Shown: positions 1 through 10,167, counted from the first letter of the stretch. The stretch is 64,000 nucleotides of DNA from an uncultured Bacteroidota bacterium (GCA_903824665.1 CAIJXT010000030.1:186001-250000), one strand, 5' to 3'. Notes: generated by a model not told the origin, from the sequence alone. Numbers and translations: made by a program.

Positions 1-3000
1 ATTTCTTCCACAGGTTGTTATACAACGGCAATTGTAACCATCAACCCAACACCACAGCCTATTACAGGACCATTGCAGGTGTGTGTCAATGACAGCGTAA
101 CGCTGAGCAATGTCACTACCGGCGGCTCATGGAGCAGCAGTAATCCGGCTGTAGCAGTCATAGGCTCCGCAACGGGTGTTGTCAGAGGTATTTTGCCGGG
201 CACATCAGTTATTACTTATACATTACCTTCAAGTTGTCCGCGTGTAGTTGTAGTTACAGTCAATCCGCTCCCGGCTACCATTTCCGGTGCATTGTCCATA
301 TGTCAGGGCGACACAACTACGCTCACCAGTGCCACGCCCGGAGGAACGTGGGCCAGCAGCGCACCACTAACCGCGTTTATATTTATGCCTTCGGGTGTGA
401 TGATTGGTATAGCGACCGGAACAGCTACCATAACGTACAAGTTGCCAACAGGTTGTTTCACCGCGTCAACAGTGATTGTCAATCCCATACCTCTTTCATC
501 TTTAATCTCGGGTAGTAGGCAGGTCTGCGTTAATGCTACCACTACTTTATCGTACCCCGCAGCTGGTGGCACATGGTCTAGTGCACATCCGCTGATCGCC
601 ACCATTACGCCGTCAGGGGGCGTTGTAACTGGTATTGCTCCTGGTACGGCTCGTATTACTTATACACTGCCCACCGGCTGTGATACATTCATAACAGTAA
701 CGGTAAACCCGATACCATCAGCGATTACTGGTGTCGCCCAGGTTTGTGTAAACAGCACTACTACACTTAGTACAATTACTACCGGCGGCACCTGGAGCAG
801 CAGTAACCTCGCAATTGGTTCTATCAATTCCAGTGGTGTGTTTACCGGTATCGCACAGGGCACCAGTACGGTGTCTTATATATTGCCAACCGGTTGCTTT
901 ATTACCAGAATCGTGACGGTAAATCCGCTGCCCGGTCCTATTGTTGGGGTCGCTGTCATCTGTAATGGTTCCAGCACTATATTGTCATCAACACCTACTG
1001 GTGGTGGATGGAGTACTGGCAATCCGTTTGTAGCATCTGTATCTGCATTTTCAACAGGTTTTGATTCTGCTGTTGTAACCGGACTCAATGTAGGTACTGC
1101 ACGCATAACCTACACATTACCTACAGGATGTATTTCAACGATTGTAGTTACTGTTCAACCAATGCCGACTACTGTTTTAGGACCTGATTCTGTATGCGTC
1201 GGATCTACAATAACACTCACAAGCGGACCAACCGCCGGTGTTTGGATAAGTGGAAATGCTGCAGTGGGTACTGTCGATGCATTGACAGGTGTTTACACCG
1301 GAATCAGTGTTGGGGTTGATACTATTACTTTCACTATTACCTACCCACCAATTGGCTGTTCTGTAACACACGTTATTACTGTTAATCCGGTACCAACAGC
1401 AATTTTTGGCGATACCAGCGTCTGTGTTGGTTTCACAATTACTGCGATCGATACTACAGCTGGTGGAACATGGAGTATCAGCGATGGTACGATAGCTTCA
1501 ATTAACCCTGTTACTGGTGTAATTACTGGTATCGCAGAGGGGTCTGCAACCATCACCTACACATTACCTACTACTTGTTTTGTGGTTCGCAGAATTCACG
1601 TAAGGCCGATACCTAATATCGGTGTGACAAATAGCAATCCTACCGTGATTTGTAAATACGCATCAGTCACACTCACCGCATCGGGTGCAGGTCCGGGTGG
1701 CAATTATTTCTGGACGCCGCCTACGGGGCTGTCCGGAACATCAGGCCCGGTAGTTACTGCAAGTCCTACAATCACAACTACATACACTGTTATCGGAACC
1801 ACACAATATGGTTGTCCGGATACGGCTTTTGTAACGGTATTTGTTGACTCATTACTTAATGGTATCATCATAACAGGGCAGGATAGTATCTGTAAAGGTG
1901 ATTGTACATTGCTGATCGCCAATGGCAGAGAAGGTACTTACTTCAACTGGAAGCCTTCTGTAGGACTGTCCTGCACTATTTGCGACACAGTTACAGCTTG
2001 CCCGGTTACAACAACTACTTACAATGCAGTTGCAATCGATTCATTGGGTTGCCGTGATTCACTGTACTTCACAGTAACGGTTATGCCTTTGCCGCTCGTT
2101 AAAGTACTGCCAAACCCGGCCATAGTATGTAATGGTAGCTCAACACAGTTGTTCGCAACCGACTCATTCTCGTCTGCCGGCAACGTAACAAAATTTGCTT
2201 GGTTCCCCAATGCGTACATCTCTTGCGATACTTGCCCAAGTCCGTTCGTTTCCAACACATTCAATCTGGTGTACAGGGTTACCGGTATCACACCGTTTGG
2301 CTGTCAGGATTCTATCAGGGTGCCGGTAACCGTACTCGACAGCGCGTTCAACAGCATCAACAAGGATACCGTTATCTGTATCGGTGGTAGCGCTCAGCTC
2401 AATATTACAAGCTTCAATCCTGATGGTTCCAGGTCTGACTATTTGTGGTCAAATCCGGGTAATACACTAAACAACATCTATATACACAACCCGATTGCCA
2501 CACCTCAGGTAACAACTACCTATTCTGTGATAGTTACACCTAACGTGTGCTGGCCGGATACTTTGTATACTACCGTTGTCGTAGTGCCTTATCCGTCTAT
2601 TACTATCACTCCGGCAGGGCCAATTACTGTGTCTCCGGGCACTTCGGTTCCGCTTGCTGCTACAATCGACAATGAGATGATCATCACCTCCTACGCATGG
2701 ACAAATCCGGCAACACTGTCTTGCACTGAGTGTTATAACACTGTAGCGAGCCCAACTGGTAATACTACCTATACATTCAGCGCAACATCGATATATGGCT
2801 GTACGTCGACAAAGACCGTGACCATAAATCTGGGATGCGAAGAGTCTCAGGTGTTCATTCCAAACGTGTTTACACCGAATGGCGATGGTATGAACGACCG
2901 GTTCTATGTGAGCTCAAAAGGTATATCCAAGATCACCAAAATGCTCATTTACAACCGTTGGGGTGAATTGGTGTACGAGCGGTACAACATTGGTGGCGAC

Positions 3001-3138
3001 AACCCTGCTGAAGGTTGGGATGGTCAATACAAAGGTGTAGTGCTGGCGCCAGATGTGTTCTACTACTTCATTGAGGCAGAGTGTGCTATTGATGGAATAA
3101 AGTATAAATACAAGGGTGACGTTGCTATAGTAAGATAA
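1..3138 (+). CDS. Giant secreted Ig-repeat protein with CHU_C (type B T9SS) C-terminal domain, 5'-truncated
   Basis: The reading frame is open from the first base, so the start and signal peptide lie outside the window; 1,045 residues are visible. The first half is at least seven tandem Ig-like (BIG_2-type) repeats of about 75-85 residues. Each begins near an I-x-G-x-x-x-V-C-V motif, has a GGTWSSSN-like centre and ends in TVNPxP. Four or so longer PKD-like units with paired cysteines follow. The last about 90 residues (FIPNVFTPNGDGMND...YNRWGELVYE...GDVAIVR) form a gliding motility-associated C-terminal domain, a type B signal for export by the T9SS. It is likely a very large cell-surface or adhesin-like protein; its ligand cannot be read from sequence. 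A PorP/SprF-like gene follows 28 bp downstream, as is common for this cargo class. Confidence 0.9.
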   Translation: MSSTGCYTTAIVTINPTPQPITGPLQVCVNDSVTLSNVTTGGSWSSSNPAVAVIGSATGVVRGILPGTSVITYTLPSSCPRVVVVTVNPLPATISGALSICQGDTTTLTSATPGGTWASSAPLTAFIFMPSGVMIGIATGTATITYKLPTGCFTASTVIVNPIPLSSLISGSRQVCVNATTTLSYPAAGGTWSSAHPLIATITPSGGVVTGIAPGTARITYTLPTGCDTFITVTVNPIPSAITGVAQVCVNSTTTLSTITTGGTWSSSNLAIGSINSSGVFTGIAQGTSTVSYILPTGCFITRIVTVNPLPGPIVGVAVICNGSSTILSSTPTGGGWSTGNPFVASVSAFSTGFDSAVVTGLNVGTARITYTLPTGCISTIVVTVQPMPTTVLGPDSVCVGSTITLTSGPTAGVWISGNAAVGTVDALTGVYTGISVGVDTITFTITYPPIGCSVTHVITVNPVPTAIFGDTSVCVGFTITAIDTTAGGTWSISDGTIASINPVTGVITGIAEGSATITYTLPTTCFVVRRIHVRPIPNIGVTNSNPTVICKYASVTLTASGAGPGGNYFWTPPTGLSGTSGPVVTASPTITTTYTVIGTTQYGCPDTAFVTVFVDSLLNGIIITGQDSICKGDCTLLIANGREGTYFNWKPSVGLSCTICDTVTACPVTTTTYNAVAIDSLGCRDSLYFTVTVMPLPLVKVLPNPAIVCNGSSTQLFATDSFSSAGNVTKFAWFPNAYISCDTCPSPFVSNTFNLVYRVTGITPFGCQDSIRVPVTVLDSAFNSINKDTVICIGGSAQLNITSFNPDGSRSDYLWSNPGNTLNNIYIHNPIATPQVTTTYSVIVTPNVCWPDTLYTTVVVVPYPSITITPAGPITVSPGTSVPLAATIDNEMIITSYAWTNPATLSCTECYNTVASPTGNTTYTFSATSIYGCTSTKTVTINLGCEESQVFIPNVFTPNGDGMNDRFYVSSKGISKITKMLIYNRWGELVYERYNIGGDNPAEGWDGQYKGVVLAPDVFYYFIEAECAIDGIKYKYKGDVAIVR

Positions 3139-3166
3139 TTGAGTTAATTCAATAAAAAGAAAAGAG

Positions 3167-4228
3167 ATGAAGCGTTATTTTAAAAAGGCGTTTGCGGGTT
3201 TGCTGGTCGGGATGAGCCTTACAGGCTATGCTCAGGACGTGCACTATTCGCAGTTCTACGAAAACGCATTGTTGCGCAATCCGGCACTTACAGGTATTTT
3301 CACCGGTGATTATAAGATCGGGTTGAATTACCGCAATCAGTGGGCTGCTGTCTCCAATCCATATAGTACGGTGATGATCTCTGGCGAAACACGTATCCTC
3401 GTCAACAGAGAGATTGCTGATTATCTGAGTTTTGGTCTTGCAGCCAACTTTGATAAGGCTGGCTCTGTAAATATGACCAGTACGCAGGTGTTTCCTGCTA
3501 TAAGCTACAACAAAGCACTGGAAGATCAGTATCATACGTACCTCTCGGTTGGTTTGTCAGCAGGCTACATTACCCGCTCTATTGACTGGAGTAAAGCGCA
3601 GACCAGCAATCAGTGGCAGAATGGTGGTTATAATCCCGGTAACTCAACCGGCGAAAATGCCACCTACAAAAGCAGGAATAATTACGACATAGGTGCAGGT
3701 ATTAGCCTTAACAGCTCTCTTGATCTGGACGGAACTTTTAATTACTACCTTGGCGTAAGTGCTTACCACATCAATACACCTACTCAGGAATTCACAGGTG
3801 CCGATCCGGTTAATCTCCCTATGAAGTGGCAGTTCAATGCAGGTTTCCACTCTTCATTCAGCGAGCAGTTTGGTGTTACAGTGCATGGCAACTACAGCTT
3901 GCAGCAGCCTAGTACCGAGTTGATTCTCGGAGGTTTTTTCACATGGCGTAGTGTACCCGTAGGCTTGCCCAGCATTTTTGCACTCAATTTCGGTGCATTC
4001 TATCGTAATCAGGATGCCTTCATACCTATGATCCGTATTGACTACAAGGACGTTTCCATTGGCTTCTCACAGGACGTAACAAATTCTGCGCTTGCAGCCA
4101 ATGTGGCCGGTACTGGCGCAACAGAAATTTCACTGTATATCCGCGGCAATTACCTGCACAACAAGAATCCGCGCGACCCGCTGTTCTGTCCTCGTTTCGA
4201 AGATCTGAACAACTACAATTTCAGGTAA
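3167..4228 (+). CDS. PorP/SprF family type IX secretion outer-membrane protein
   Basis: The 353-residue protein has a signal peptide (MKRYFKKAFAGLLVGMSLTG..YAQ) followed by the family hallmark DVHYSQFYENALLRNPALTG and a beta-rich body expected to form an outer-membrane barrel. In characterised species SprF-type proteins are needed for surface delivery of their neighbouring type B cargo, such as SprB. The gene lies 28 bp after the CHU_C protein on the same strand, so the two probably form a cargo/partner operon. A strong terminator follows. The family call is firm; the claim that it serves the upstream protein is inference from context. Confidence 0.92.
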   Translation: MKRYFKKAFAGLLVGMSLTGYAQDVHYSQFYENALLRNPALTGIFTGDYKIGLNYRNQWAAVSNPYSTVMISGETRILVNREIADYLSFGLAANFDKAGSVNMTSTQVFPAISYNKALEDQYHTYLSVGLSAGYITRSIDWSKAQTSNQWQNGGYNPGNSTGENATYKSRNNYDIGAGISLNSSLDLDGTFNYYLGVSAYHINTPTQEFTGADPVNLPMKWQFNAGFHSSFSEQFGVTVHGNYSLQQPSTELILGGFFTWRSVPVGLPSIFALNFGAFYRNQDAFIPMIRIDYKDVSIGFSQDVTNSALAANVAGTGATEISLYIRGNYLHNKNPRDPLFCPRFEDLNNYNFR

Positions 4229-4250
4229 TAGTTTGAGAACTTACTTTATT

Positions 4251-4286
4251 AAAAAACCCGCCAGTCTTACGATTGGCGGGTTTTTT
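4251..4286. terminator. Bidirectional rho-independent terminator
   Basis: AAAAAACCCGCCA and TGGCGGGTTTTTT form a perfect 13-bp inverted repeat around a 10-nt loop. There are T runs on both strands, so it can end both the porP/sprF-like gene on the plus strand and the convergent thiolase on the minus strand. Confidence 0.92.
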
Positions 4287-4371
4287 GTGTATTGTTGTTT
4301 TTTTATTTTGGATACTCCTGACCATTACGCAGTTCAAAGCGTCTGGACAATGGTCAGGAGTTCTTTACCAA

Positions 4372-5550
4372 TTACATGAGCTCAATAACTACAGAGCTTG
4401 CACCGCCACCGCCATTGCAGATCGCAGCTGCACCATAGCGGCCATTGTTCTGCTGCAATACGCTGATCAGTGTGGTGATGATACGTGCACCACTGCTACC
4501 CAGCGGATGACCCAAGGCCACAGCACCACCGTTTACATTTACTTTAGCAGGGTTCAGGTTCATTTTCTGCATATTTACCAGACCCACCACGCTAAAGGCT
4601 TCGTTGAGCTCAAAGAAGTCAACATCTTCCATTTTGAGGCCTGCTTTAGCAACCGCTTTAGGTACAGCTATAGACGGCGATGTGGTAAACCACTCCGGTG
4701 CCTGCTCAGCGTCTGCATAACCAATGATTTTCGCAATGGGCTTTATACCTAATGCGTCAGCTTTTTCTTTGCTCATCAGTACCATTGCTGTTGCACCATC
4801 ATTCATGGTCGATGCATTAGCTGCGGTTACTGTGCCATCTTTCGAGAACGCTGGACGTAGTCCGGCTATCTTATCAAATTTTACATTCCATGGATCCTCG
4901 TCCTTGCTGATCTTTATTGGATCGCCTTTCTTCTGCGGTACTTCAACAGGTACTATCTCTTTGTCAAATTTGCCTGCATCCCATGCTGCCTGGCTGCGTT
5001 TGTAGCTTTCTATCGCAAATTCATCCTGTGCTTCGCGGCTGATGTTGCACTCCTTTGCACAAAGATCGGCAGCATTGCCCATTGCATAGTTGTGGTACAC
5101 ATCTATCAGACCATCTTTTGCAAGGCCGTCTATCAATGTTACATTACCATACTTGTTACCCCAACGCAGGTTTTCGTTGTAAAACGGTACATTGCTCATG
5201 CTCTCCATGCCGCCTGCTACTACCACATCGGCATCGCCCAGCAGAATAGCTTGAGTACCTTGCATCACAGCTTTCATACCACTTGCACATACCTTGTTCA
5301 CCGTGGTGCAGGGCACATTGTCCGGAACACCGGCAAATCGTGCCGCCTGGCGTGCAGGTGCCTGACCCAGATTGGCCTGTAGCACGCTACCCATCAAAAC
5401 TTCGTTAACCTCAGACGGGTCAACACCTGCTCTTTCCAGAGCGCCCTTGATAGCTATAGAGCCGAGTTTCGTAGCTGAAAAGTCTTTCAAAGCACCACCC
5501 CAGCTACCAATCGGTGTGCGTACTGCTGATACTATATACACTTCTTTCAT
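4372..5550 (-). CDS. Acetyl-CoA C-acetyltransferase (thiolase)
   Basis: This is a full-length thiolase of 392 residues. Thiolases condense two acetyl-CoA to acetoacetyl-CoA or cleave 3-ketoacyl-CoA, acting in the cytoplasm. The nucleophilic Cys88 sits in NKVCASGMKAV, the active-site histidine in GGAVALGHPLGSSGARI, and the second catalytic cysteine in AAICNGGGGASS near the C-terminus. The MKEVYIVSAVRTPIGSWGG start is typical and the ATG is unambiguous. The gene stands alone, convergent with the preceding operon. Sequence alone does not separate biosynthetic (AtoB/PhaA-like) from degradative (FadA-like) use; the length and lack of a fadB neighbour favour AtoB-like. Confidence 0.95.
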   Translation of the reverse strand: MKEVYIVSAVRTPIGSWGGALKDFSATKLGSIAIKGALERAGVDPSEVNEVLMGSVLQANLGQAPARQAARFAGVPDNVPCTTVNKVCASGMKAVMQGTQAILLGDADVVVAGGMESMSNVPFYNENLRWGNKYGNVTLIDGLAKDGLIDVYHNYAMGNAADLCAKECNISREAQDEFAIESYKRSQAAWDAGKFDKEIVPVEVPQKKGDPIKISKDEDPWNVKFDKIAGLRPAFSKDGTVTAANASTMNDGATAMVLMSKEKADALGIKPIAKIIGYADAEQAPEWFTTSPSIAVPKAVAKAGLKMEDVDFFELNEAFSVVGLVNMQKMNLNPAKVNVNGGAVALGHPLGSSGARIITTLISVLQQNNGRYGAAAICNGGGGASSVVIELM

Positions 5551-5788
5551 GAACAGTTTTTAAAAAGTCGTGCAAAGGTAAGGAAAAGTGACCAAGGCTT
5601 GATCTGAAATGGTTATTGTGTTGGGTGTTAACGTTATAATGGTTGTCCGGCTTCGATATATCGAAACATAATGTATGTGCAATTTGCGTTAAATATATCC
5701 TATAATGCAACTCCGGGAGCGCTTGCTCTATTCTTTTCTGCCTCATTTTAGCTATTTTTCAATTGCCATCCCAATACTCCACCACACT

Positions 5789-7012
5789 ATGACAACACCT
5801 ATTATCATTACATTATGCTCTTTGCTGTTGTTGGCATACATGTTCGACATCAGTTCCCGGCTTACGCGCATTCCCTCCGTCATTCTCCTGCTGGTTTTGG
5901 GCTGGGCGGTCAGGCAACTAACCGGTTTTTTCGGGATTCCGATACCCGATCTGGCACCCCTGCTGCCCGCATTCGGTACCATTGGCCTCATCCTGATCGT
6001 TATGGAGGGCTCCCTCGAGATCGAGTTCAATGCTTCTAAATTTTCCCTCATCAAGCGATCATTGCTCATCGTCATCATCCCTCTGGTCCTGTTGGCTGCG
6101 TTGCTGTCGCTTACTTTTCATTTTGCTGGTGGCGTACCCATGAAGACAGCGCTCATAAATGCCATACCTTTTTGCGTCATCAGCAGTGCGGTAGCCATAC
6201 CCAGCGTCCGCAACCTCCCTGCCCACATGCGCGAGTTCGTTACCTACGAAAGCAGTCTGTGCGACATAGTAGGCGTGCTGTTTTTCAATTTCTTCGCTTA
6301 CAACAGTGTTATCAATGCGGCATCCTTCGGGCACTTTTTTTTCGAGCTGCTGATAGTCATCATCATATCCTTCGTTTCCGTATTAGGGCTGTCGTTCCTG
6401 CTCAGCCGTATCAGGTACCACATCACTTTCGCTCCTATTATGTTGCTCGTTATTTTGCTCTACTATGTGTCCAAGGTATATCATTTGCCGGGGCTCATAT
6501 TCATTATGGTTTTCGGTCTTTTCCTCGGCAATCTCGATGAACTCAAACACTATCGCTGGATAAAGTGGTTCCGTCCTCAGAAACTGGACAGGGAAGTGGT
6601 GAAATTCAAAGAGATCACCACAGAGGCTACCTTTTTTATCCGTGCGTTGTTCTTCCTCATTTTTGGCTTTCAGATGAACGCCAGCGAGCTGCTCAATGTG
6701 GCTACGCTGCCCTGGGCAGCAGGCATTACAGTTGCGCTTATCGGTATCCGCTGGGCCACCCTGAAAGTCGCCCGGCAGCCCGTCACACCGCTCGTTTTTG
6801 TAGCTCCCCGTGGGCTCATCACTATATTGCTTTTTATGTCCATAATACCCGCCAACGCTACACCACTGGTCAACAAGTCGCTTGTGATACAGGTAGTCAT
6901 TCTCTCTGTCCTCATCATGATGGTGGGGCTCATGCTGCAGCGGCCGCAATCCACGCCACCTGCTGCCGGCGGAGAGGATGGGCAAATCCCGCTACACCCC
7001 GGGCAGCACTAA
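5789..7012 (+). CDS. Cation:proton antiporter (CPA family membrane protein)
   Basis: About 407 residues of mostly hydrophobic sequence with 10-12 predicted membrane segments, beginning MTTPIIITLCSLLLLAYMFD. The SRLTRIPSVILLLVLGWAVR and PAFGTIGLILIVMEGSLEIE stretches match the N-terminal repeats of sodium/proton and potassium/proton exchangers. ESSLCDIVGVLFFN carries an acidic residue in a mid-protein helix, as expected for the ion-binding site. A soluble loop (HYRWIKWFRPQKLDREVVKF) lies after residue 250. An upstream in-frame ATG at 5705 would add 28 residues, but the later ATG gives the usual start directly before the first membrane helix. The ion cannot be told from sequence. The gene is monocistronic and divergent from the thiolase. 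Confidence 0.85.
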   Translation: MTTPIIITLCSLLLLAYMFDISSRLTRIPSVILLLVLGWAVRQLTGFFGIPIPDLAPLLPAFGTIGLILIVMEGSLEIEFNASKFSLIKRSLLIVIIPLVLLAALLSLTFHFAGGVPMKTALINAIPFCVISSAVAIPSVRNLPAHMREFVTYESSLCDIVGVLFFNFFAYNSVINAASFGHFFFELLIVIIISFVSVLGLSFLLSRIRYHITFAPIMLLVILLYYVSKVYHLPGLIFIMVFGLFLGNLDELKHYRWIKWFRPQKLDREVVKFKEITTEATFFIRALFFLIFGFQMNASELLNVATLPWAAGITVALIGIRWATLKVARQPVTPLVFVAPRGLITILLFMSIIPANATPLVNKSLVIQVVILSVLIMMVGLMLQRPQSTPPAAGGEDGQIPLHPGQH

Positions 7013-7196
7013 CAAGATTTTGCACCGCAGCACTACTTAACCCTAACAAACGCTCAGATTTTGCCGTCTTATAGGTATAAGGTGCCCGAAAACAGCCTTT
7101 TTCGGCAAAATCTTTCGGCATAATTTAAAATGAATACATTATTTTTACGGAACTTAACGCTACCTGTACCCACGGGTATGCATAAACATTGATTGT

Positions 7197-8828
7197 ATGA
7201 TACGTAAGATTACACTACTGTTGTTGTTGTGTATTGGTTTTCATGGTTTTGTGAGCGCTCAGACCGAGGACTCCGTGACCATTTACCTACCCTATGGCAC
7301 AGATACCACCTGCCCCGGCGTACAGCTCGATTTCACTGCCATCGAGAGCAACGATACTGCAATTGGTTCTACATTCGGGTGGTTTGCCAATGGTGTTTAT
7401 ACAGGTGTATCTATCGATACCTTCCATACTACAGCGCTCAATGATGGCGATACCGTGCATTGCTTCGTATACTTTACCAATAGCCTTGGTCTGCCAGATA
7501 CTGCCCGGTCAAATACCATCACCATTTACCGCAGCACTACGATAATGCCACACGTACTCAACTCTATTACCGCAGGCAGCAATCCTGATTGTCCGGGTAG
7601 TCCCCTTACCTTCAGCTCCTATCCTGTCAACGGTGGTACGGCTCCGCAATACCAGTGGTATATAGACAATGTGCCGGTTATGGGTGCTACCTCTGCTACT
7701 TACACCAATATCTTCAACGATGGCGATACGGTGAGCTTGATGATGGTCTCTAATTCTACCTGCGCATTCCCTACCGATACTGCCTACTCCAATGGCATTG
7801 AGGTCATTCACGACTCGCTCACTGCAATGCTCTCCATTTCTGTTACAGACAATCCCATCTGTGCCGGTGATACCAATACCTTTGCTGCCCTGGTAACCGA
7901 TGCTGGTTTGGGTTCTACTATCTACTGGTTTGTAAATGGAGCTTATGTTGCTGGTGCAGTTGGTCCGGGCTACACTACCGATACGCTACACAATGCAGAC
8001 ATTGTGTATGCTATGCTCATCGCTACTGATGCATGTGTTATCAACGATACTACAATCTCCACACCTATCACCATGACGGTGATACCCAATATCAACCCCA
8101 CTGCCAGTATCACGCTTACGCATGGTGCCAATCCGGGCTGTATTGACTCCGCTATCACCTTTACAGCTACCTACGGTTCAGGTGGCACCGCGCCCGACCT
8201 GCTGTGGCTCGTAAACGATACCGTGGTGGCAATTGGCTCTACCCACACACAGGCATACGAAAACGGCGATCTGCTTACATTCAGAATCCGCACTACAGAT
8301 GGCGGCTGCTATTTCAACGATTCTATTACCACTCCTGCAGTGCTTATGGTGCGCGACAGTACCCCTGTTGCTCCGCTCGTTTCGCTTATAGACAATATGC
8401 TGGTTGCAAACACTGCCGGTACCTATATCTGGTTCAAAAACGGTGTGATCATTCCCGGTGCCAATGCACAAACCTACCATCCTACTTCGCTGGGTTACTA
8501 CCACGCTATCCGCGATACTGGCAACTGCCAGTCACTGCCTTCAAACCTGATCTTTGTTTCCCTGCTCGATGTGAAGAATCTGGCTGCGGCAAATGTGAAA
8601 CTGTACCCCAACCCCACAACTGGTATGCTCACTCTCGATCGTACTGGTGCCAACGTAAGCGCAAAAGCTACAGTATACAATGTAGTAGGTCAGGTAATGG
8701 CTGAAATGGATATCAACAAATCAAAGCAGGATATAGACCTTACTGCTATGCCTGCAGGCAACTACATTCTGGCACTCAGGGGCGAAGACGGTAGCGTCTC
8801 TACCCACAAGGTTATGGTAGCCAGATAA
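7197..8828 (+). CDS. Secreted repeat protein with type A T9SS sorting domain
   Basis: The 543-residue protein starts with a clear signal peptide ending FHGFVSAQ. Four or more Ig/PKD-like repeats of about 95 residues follow, each with a YQWYIDN- or IYWFVNG-like strand, a T-x-x-x-x-NGD-x-V turn and paired cysteines. The last about 75 residues hold the sorting domain, recognised from VKLYPNPTTGMLTLDR, the central GNYILALRG and the terminal HKVMVAR. Such proteins are exported by the T9SS, trimmed by PorU and fixed to the cell surface or released. No enzymatic domain is visible, so an adhesive or structural role is the most likely reading. Confidence 0.88.
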   Translation: MIRKITLLLLLCIGFHGFVSAQTEDSVTIYLPYGTDTTCPGVQLDFTAIESNDTAIGSTFGWFANGVYTGVSIDTFHTTALNDGDTVHCFVYFTNSLGLPDTARSNTITIYRSTTIMPHVLNSITAGSNPDCPGSPLTFSSYPVNGGTAPQYQWYIDNVPVMGATSATYTNIFNDGDTVSLMMVSNSTCAFPTDTAYSNGIEVIHDSLTAMLSISVTDNPICAGDTNTFAALVTDAGLGSTIYWFVNGAYVAGAVGPGYTTDTLHNADIVYAMLIATDACVINDTTISTPITMTVIPNINPTASITLTHGANPGCIDSAITFTATYGSGGTAPDLLWLVNDTVVAIGSTHTQAYENGDLLTFRIRTTDGGCYFNDSITTPAVLMVRDSTPVAPLVSLIDNMLVANTAGTYIWFKNGVIIPGANAQTYHPTSLGYYHAIRDTGNCQSLPSNLIFVSLLDVKNLAAANVKLYPNPTTGMLTLDRTGANVSAKATVYNVVGQVMAEMDINKSKQDIDLTAMPAGNYILALRGEDGSVSTHKVMVAR

Positions 8829-8852
8829 CAATCTTATAGTTTATTCATTGTT

Positions 8853-8879
8853 CACGGGCCGCTCTTGCGGTCCGTGCTT
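8853..8879 (+). terminator. Probable terminator hairpin
   Basis: CACGGGCCGC and GCGGTCCGTG pair over 10 bp (one G-U) around a TCTT loop, 24 bp after the secreted-protein stop. The following CTTCGTTT is a poor T tract, so termination strength is uncertain. Confidence 0.5.
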
Positions 8880-8931
8880 CGTTTGGGGGTGGGGCAGTGC
8901 ATGGGGGCACTGTGCTCTGGCAGCCTTATTT

Positions 8932-9507
8932 TTACTGATTGAAGTGCTTGTTGGCTATAGTGTCCAGCGCACCATAAAAATCCTCACCATATTTGCGTAT
9001 GATAGAGTCTTTCAGAAATTTGTAAACAGGCACTTTCAGTTTTCTGCCCAGCTTGCAGGCCGGTTTGCAGAGCGATGGGCGCGGCTCATAGTTTACAGCC
9101 TCATAGCCCGGGTGCGATGTGATGCGTATCGGGTACAGGTGGCACGATATAGGCTTGCGGAAATCTGTCTTGCCTTCCTTCCACGCCTTCTCTATACCAC
9201 ACTTCACCACACCTGCGTCATCGGTATAGCCATATACACATATGCCGCCATTTACGGTGGGCGTCACATAGCCATATTCATTGTCCATGGTGTGTGTGCC
9301 TTGTCGTTCTATTTCGGGTAGGTAGGCAGGGTCCAGGCTCGATTTGATATCGGGGTATATGCGCGCTATGATGTGGGTCTCCTCCTCTGTTAGTGGTGCA
9401 CCGCAGTCGCCGTCTACACAGCAGCCGCCCTTGCATTTGTCCAGGTCGCACACAAATTGTTCCTGTATGATCTCATCACTCAGCAGTACATTGTCAATAG
9501 CTATCAT
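8932..9507 (-). CDS. DUF3109 family cysteine-rich protein
   Basis: The 191-residue protein matches DUF3109 (YkgJ-like zinc- or iron-cluster family). Eight or more cysteines are arranged in an N-terminal group CDLDKCKGGCCVDGDCG (residues 20-36), then GGICVYG, VKCGIEKAW, ISCHLYPIRI and SLCKPACKLG. The pattern suggests metal or Fe-S binding, but the biochemical role of the family is not established. Its ATG at 9507 directly abuts the stop of the CBS-domain gene upstream, so the two are co-transcribed and probably translationally coupled. Confidence 0.88.
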   Translation of the reverse strand: MIAIDNVLLSDEIIQEQFVCDLDKCKGGCCVDGDCGAPLTEEETHIIARIYPDIKSSLDPAYLPEIERQGTHTMDNEYGYVTPTVNGGICVYGYTDDAGVVKCGIEKAWKEGKTDFRKPISCHLYPIRITSHPGYEAVNYEPRPSLCKPACKLGRKLKVPVYKFLKDSIIRKYGEDFYGALDTIANKHFNQ

Positions 9508-10167
9508 CTACATATTGATATAGTTCATCAGCAGATTGTACTTGCCGATGATGTCTTCGTCATTCGTTTCTTTACCATACACTTCCAGCACATGGTAATT
9601 GTGCCGTTCGAACGATGAAACTACTGCGTCCAGCACCGTTCTGTTCAGTTTCAGGGTCACCTGCAGCATGCCTAGCTCATTGGTGCGCGAGTGCATGGCC
9701 AGCAGTATCACATCTTCATTTTCGCATATCCGCGCTATCTCGTACATAGAGTAGTTGCGGGGCGGTAGCTCCAGCACTATAATGCCACCGGGGTTAGCTA
9801 TACCACTTTGCCCGGCTATATAGGCCAGCAGCGTTTCTTTGGTGATGCTGCCCAGGTACCGGCCCTCGTTGTCTGTAACCGGCAGCACAGGCAGCAATGC
9901 CTGGTGCATAAAAGTAAGCGCATCAAATGGATGGGCGTAGGCCGATACAGCAGGCTTGTATTGCAACAGGCCTGTATCAGTCAGCAGCATATCAGGTTCG
10001 TCGATCTCTGCAAGGCTGTCTTCGGTGATCAGCGCTACATATTCGTCGTCTGCTACCACCGGCAGGCCGCTCAGCTTGTGGTCTTCAAGTATATCCAGTG
10101 CCCTGCTTACAGTATCTCCGGGAGACAGTACAGGTACCGAATGTGCTATTAACTGCTCTATGCCCAT
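9508..10167 (-). CDS. CBS-domain protein with C-terminal ACT-like region
   Basis: Of 219 residues, about 1-125 form a CBS pair. The two halves are recognised from GDTVSRALDILEDHKLSGLP and DALTFMHQALLPVLPVTDNE followed by YLGSITKETLLAYIAG. Residues about 140-215 look like an ACT-type regulatory fold, again predicted to bind a small ligand. CBS pairs usually sense adenosine nucleotides. Proteins of this form (AcuB-like) are common in Bacteroidota, but their target is unknown. The gene overlaps no neighbour upstream and abuts the DUF3109 gene downstream. Confidence 0.85.
   Translation of the reverse strand: MGIEQLIAHSVPVLSPGDTVSRALDILEDHKLSGLPVVADDEYVALITEDSLAEIDEPDMLLTDTGLLQYKPAVSAYAHPFDALTFMHQALLPVLPVTDNEGRYLGSITKETLLAYIAGQSGIANPGGIIVLELPPRNYSMYEIARICENEDVILLAMHSRTNELGMLQVTLKLNRTVLDAVVSSFERHNYHVLEVYGKETNDEDIIGKYNLLMNYINM

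Noticed and set aside
1-3138. Long antisense frames opposite the Ig repeats
   Set aside because: They arise from the Val/Thr-rich repeats read backwards and have no start context or family match.
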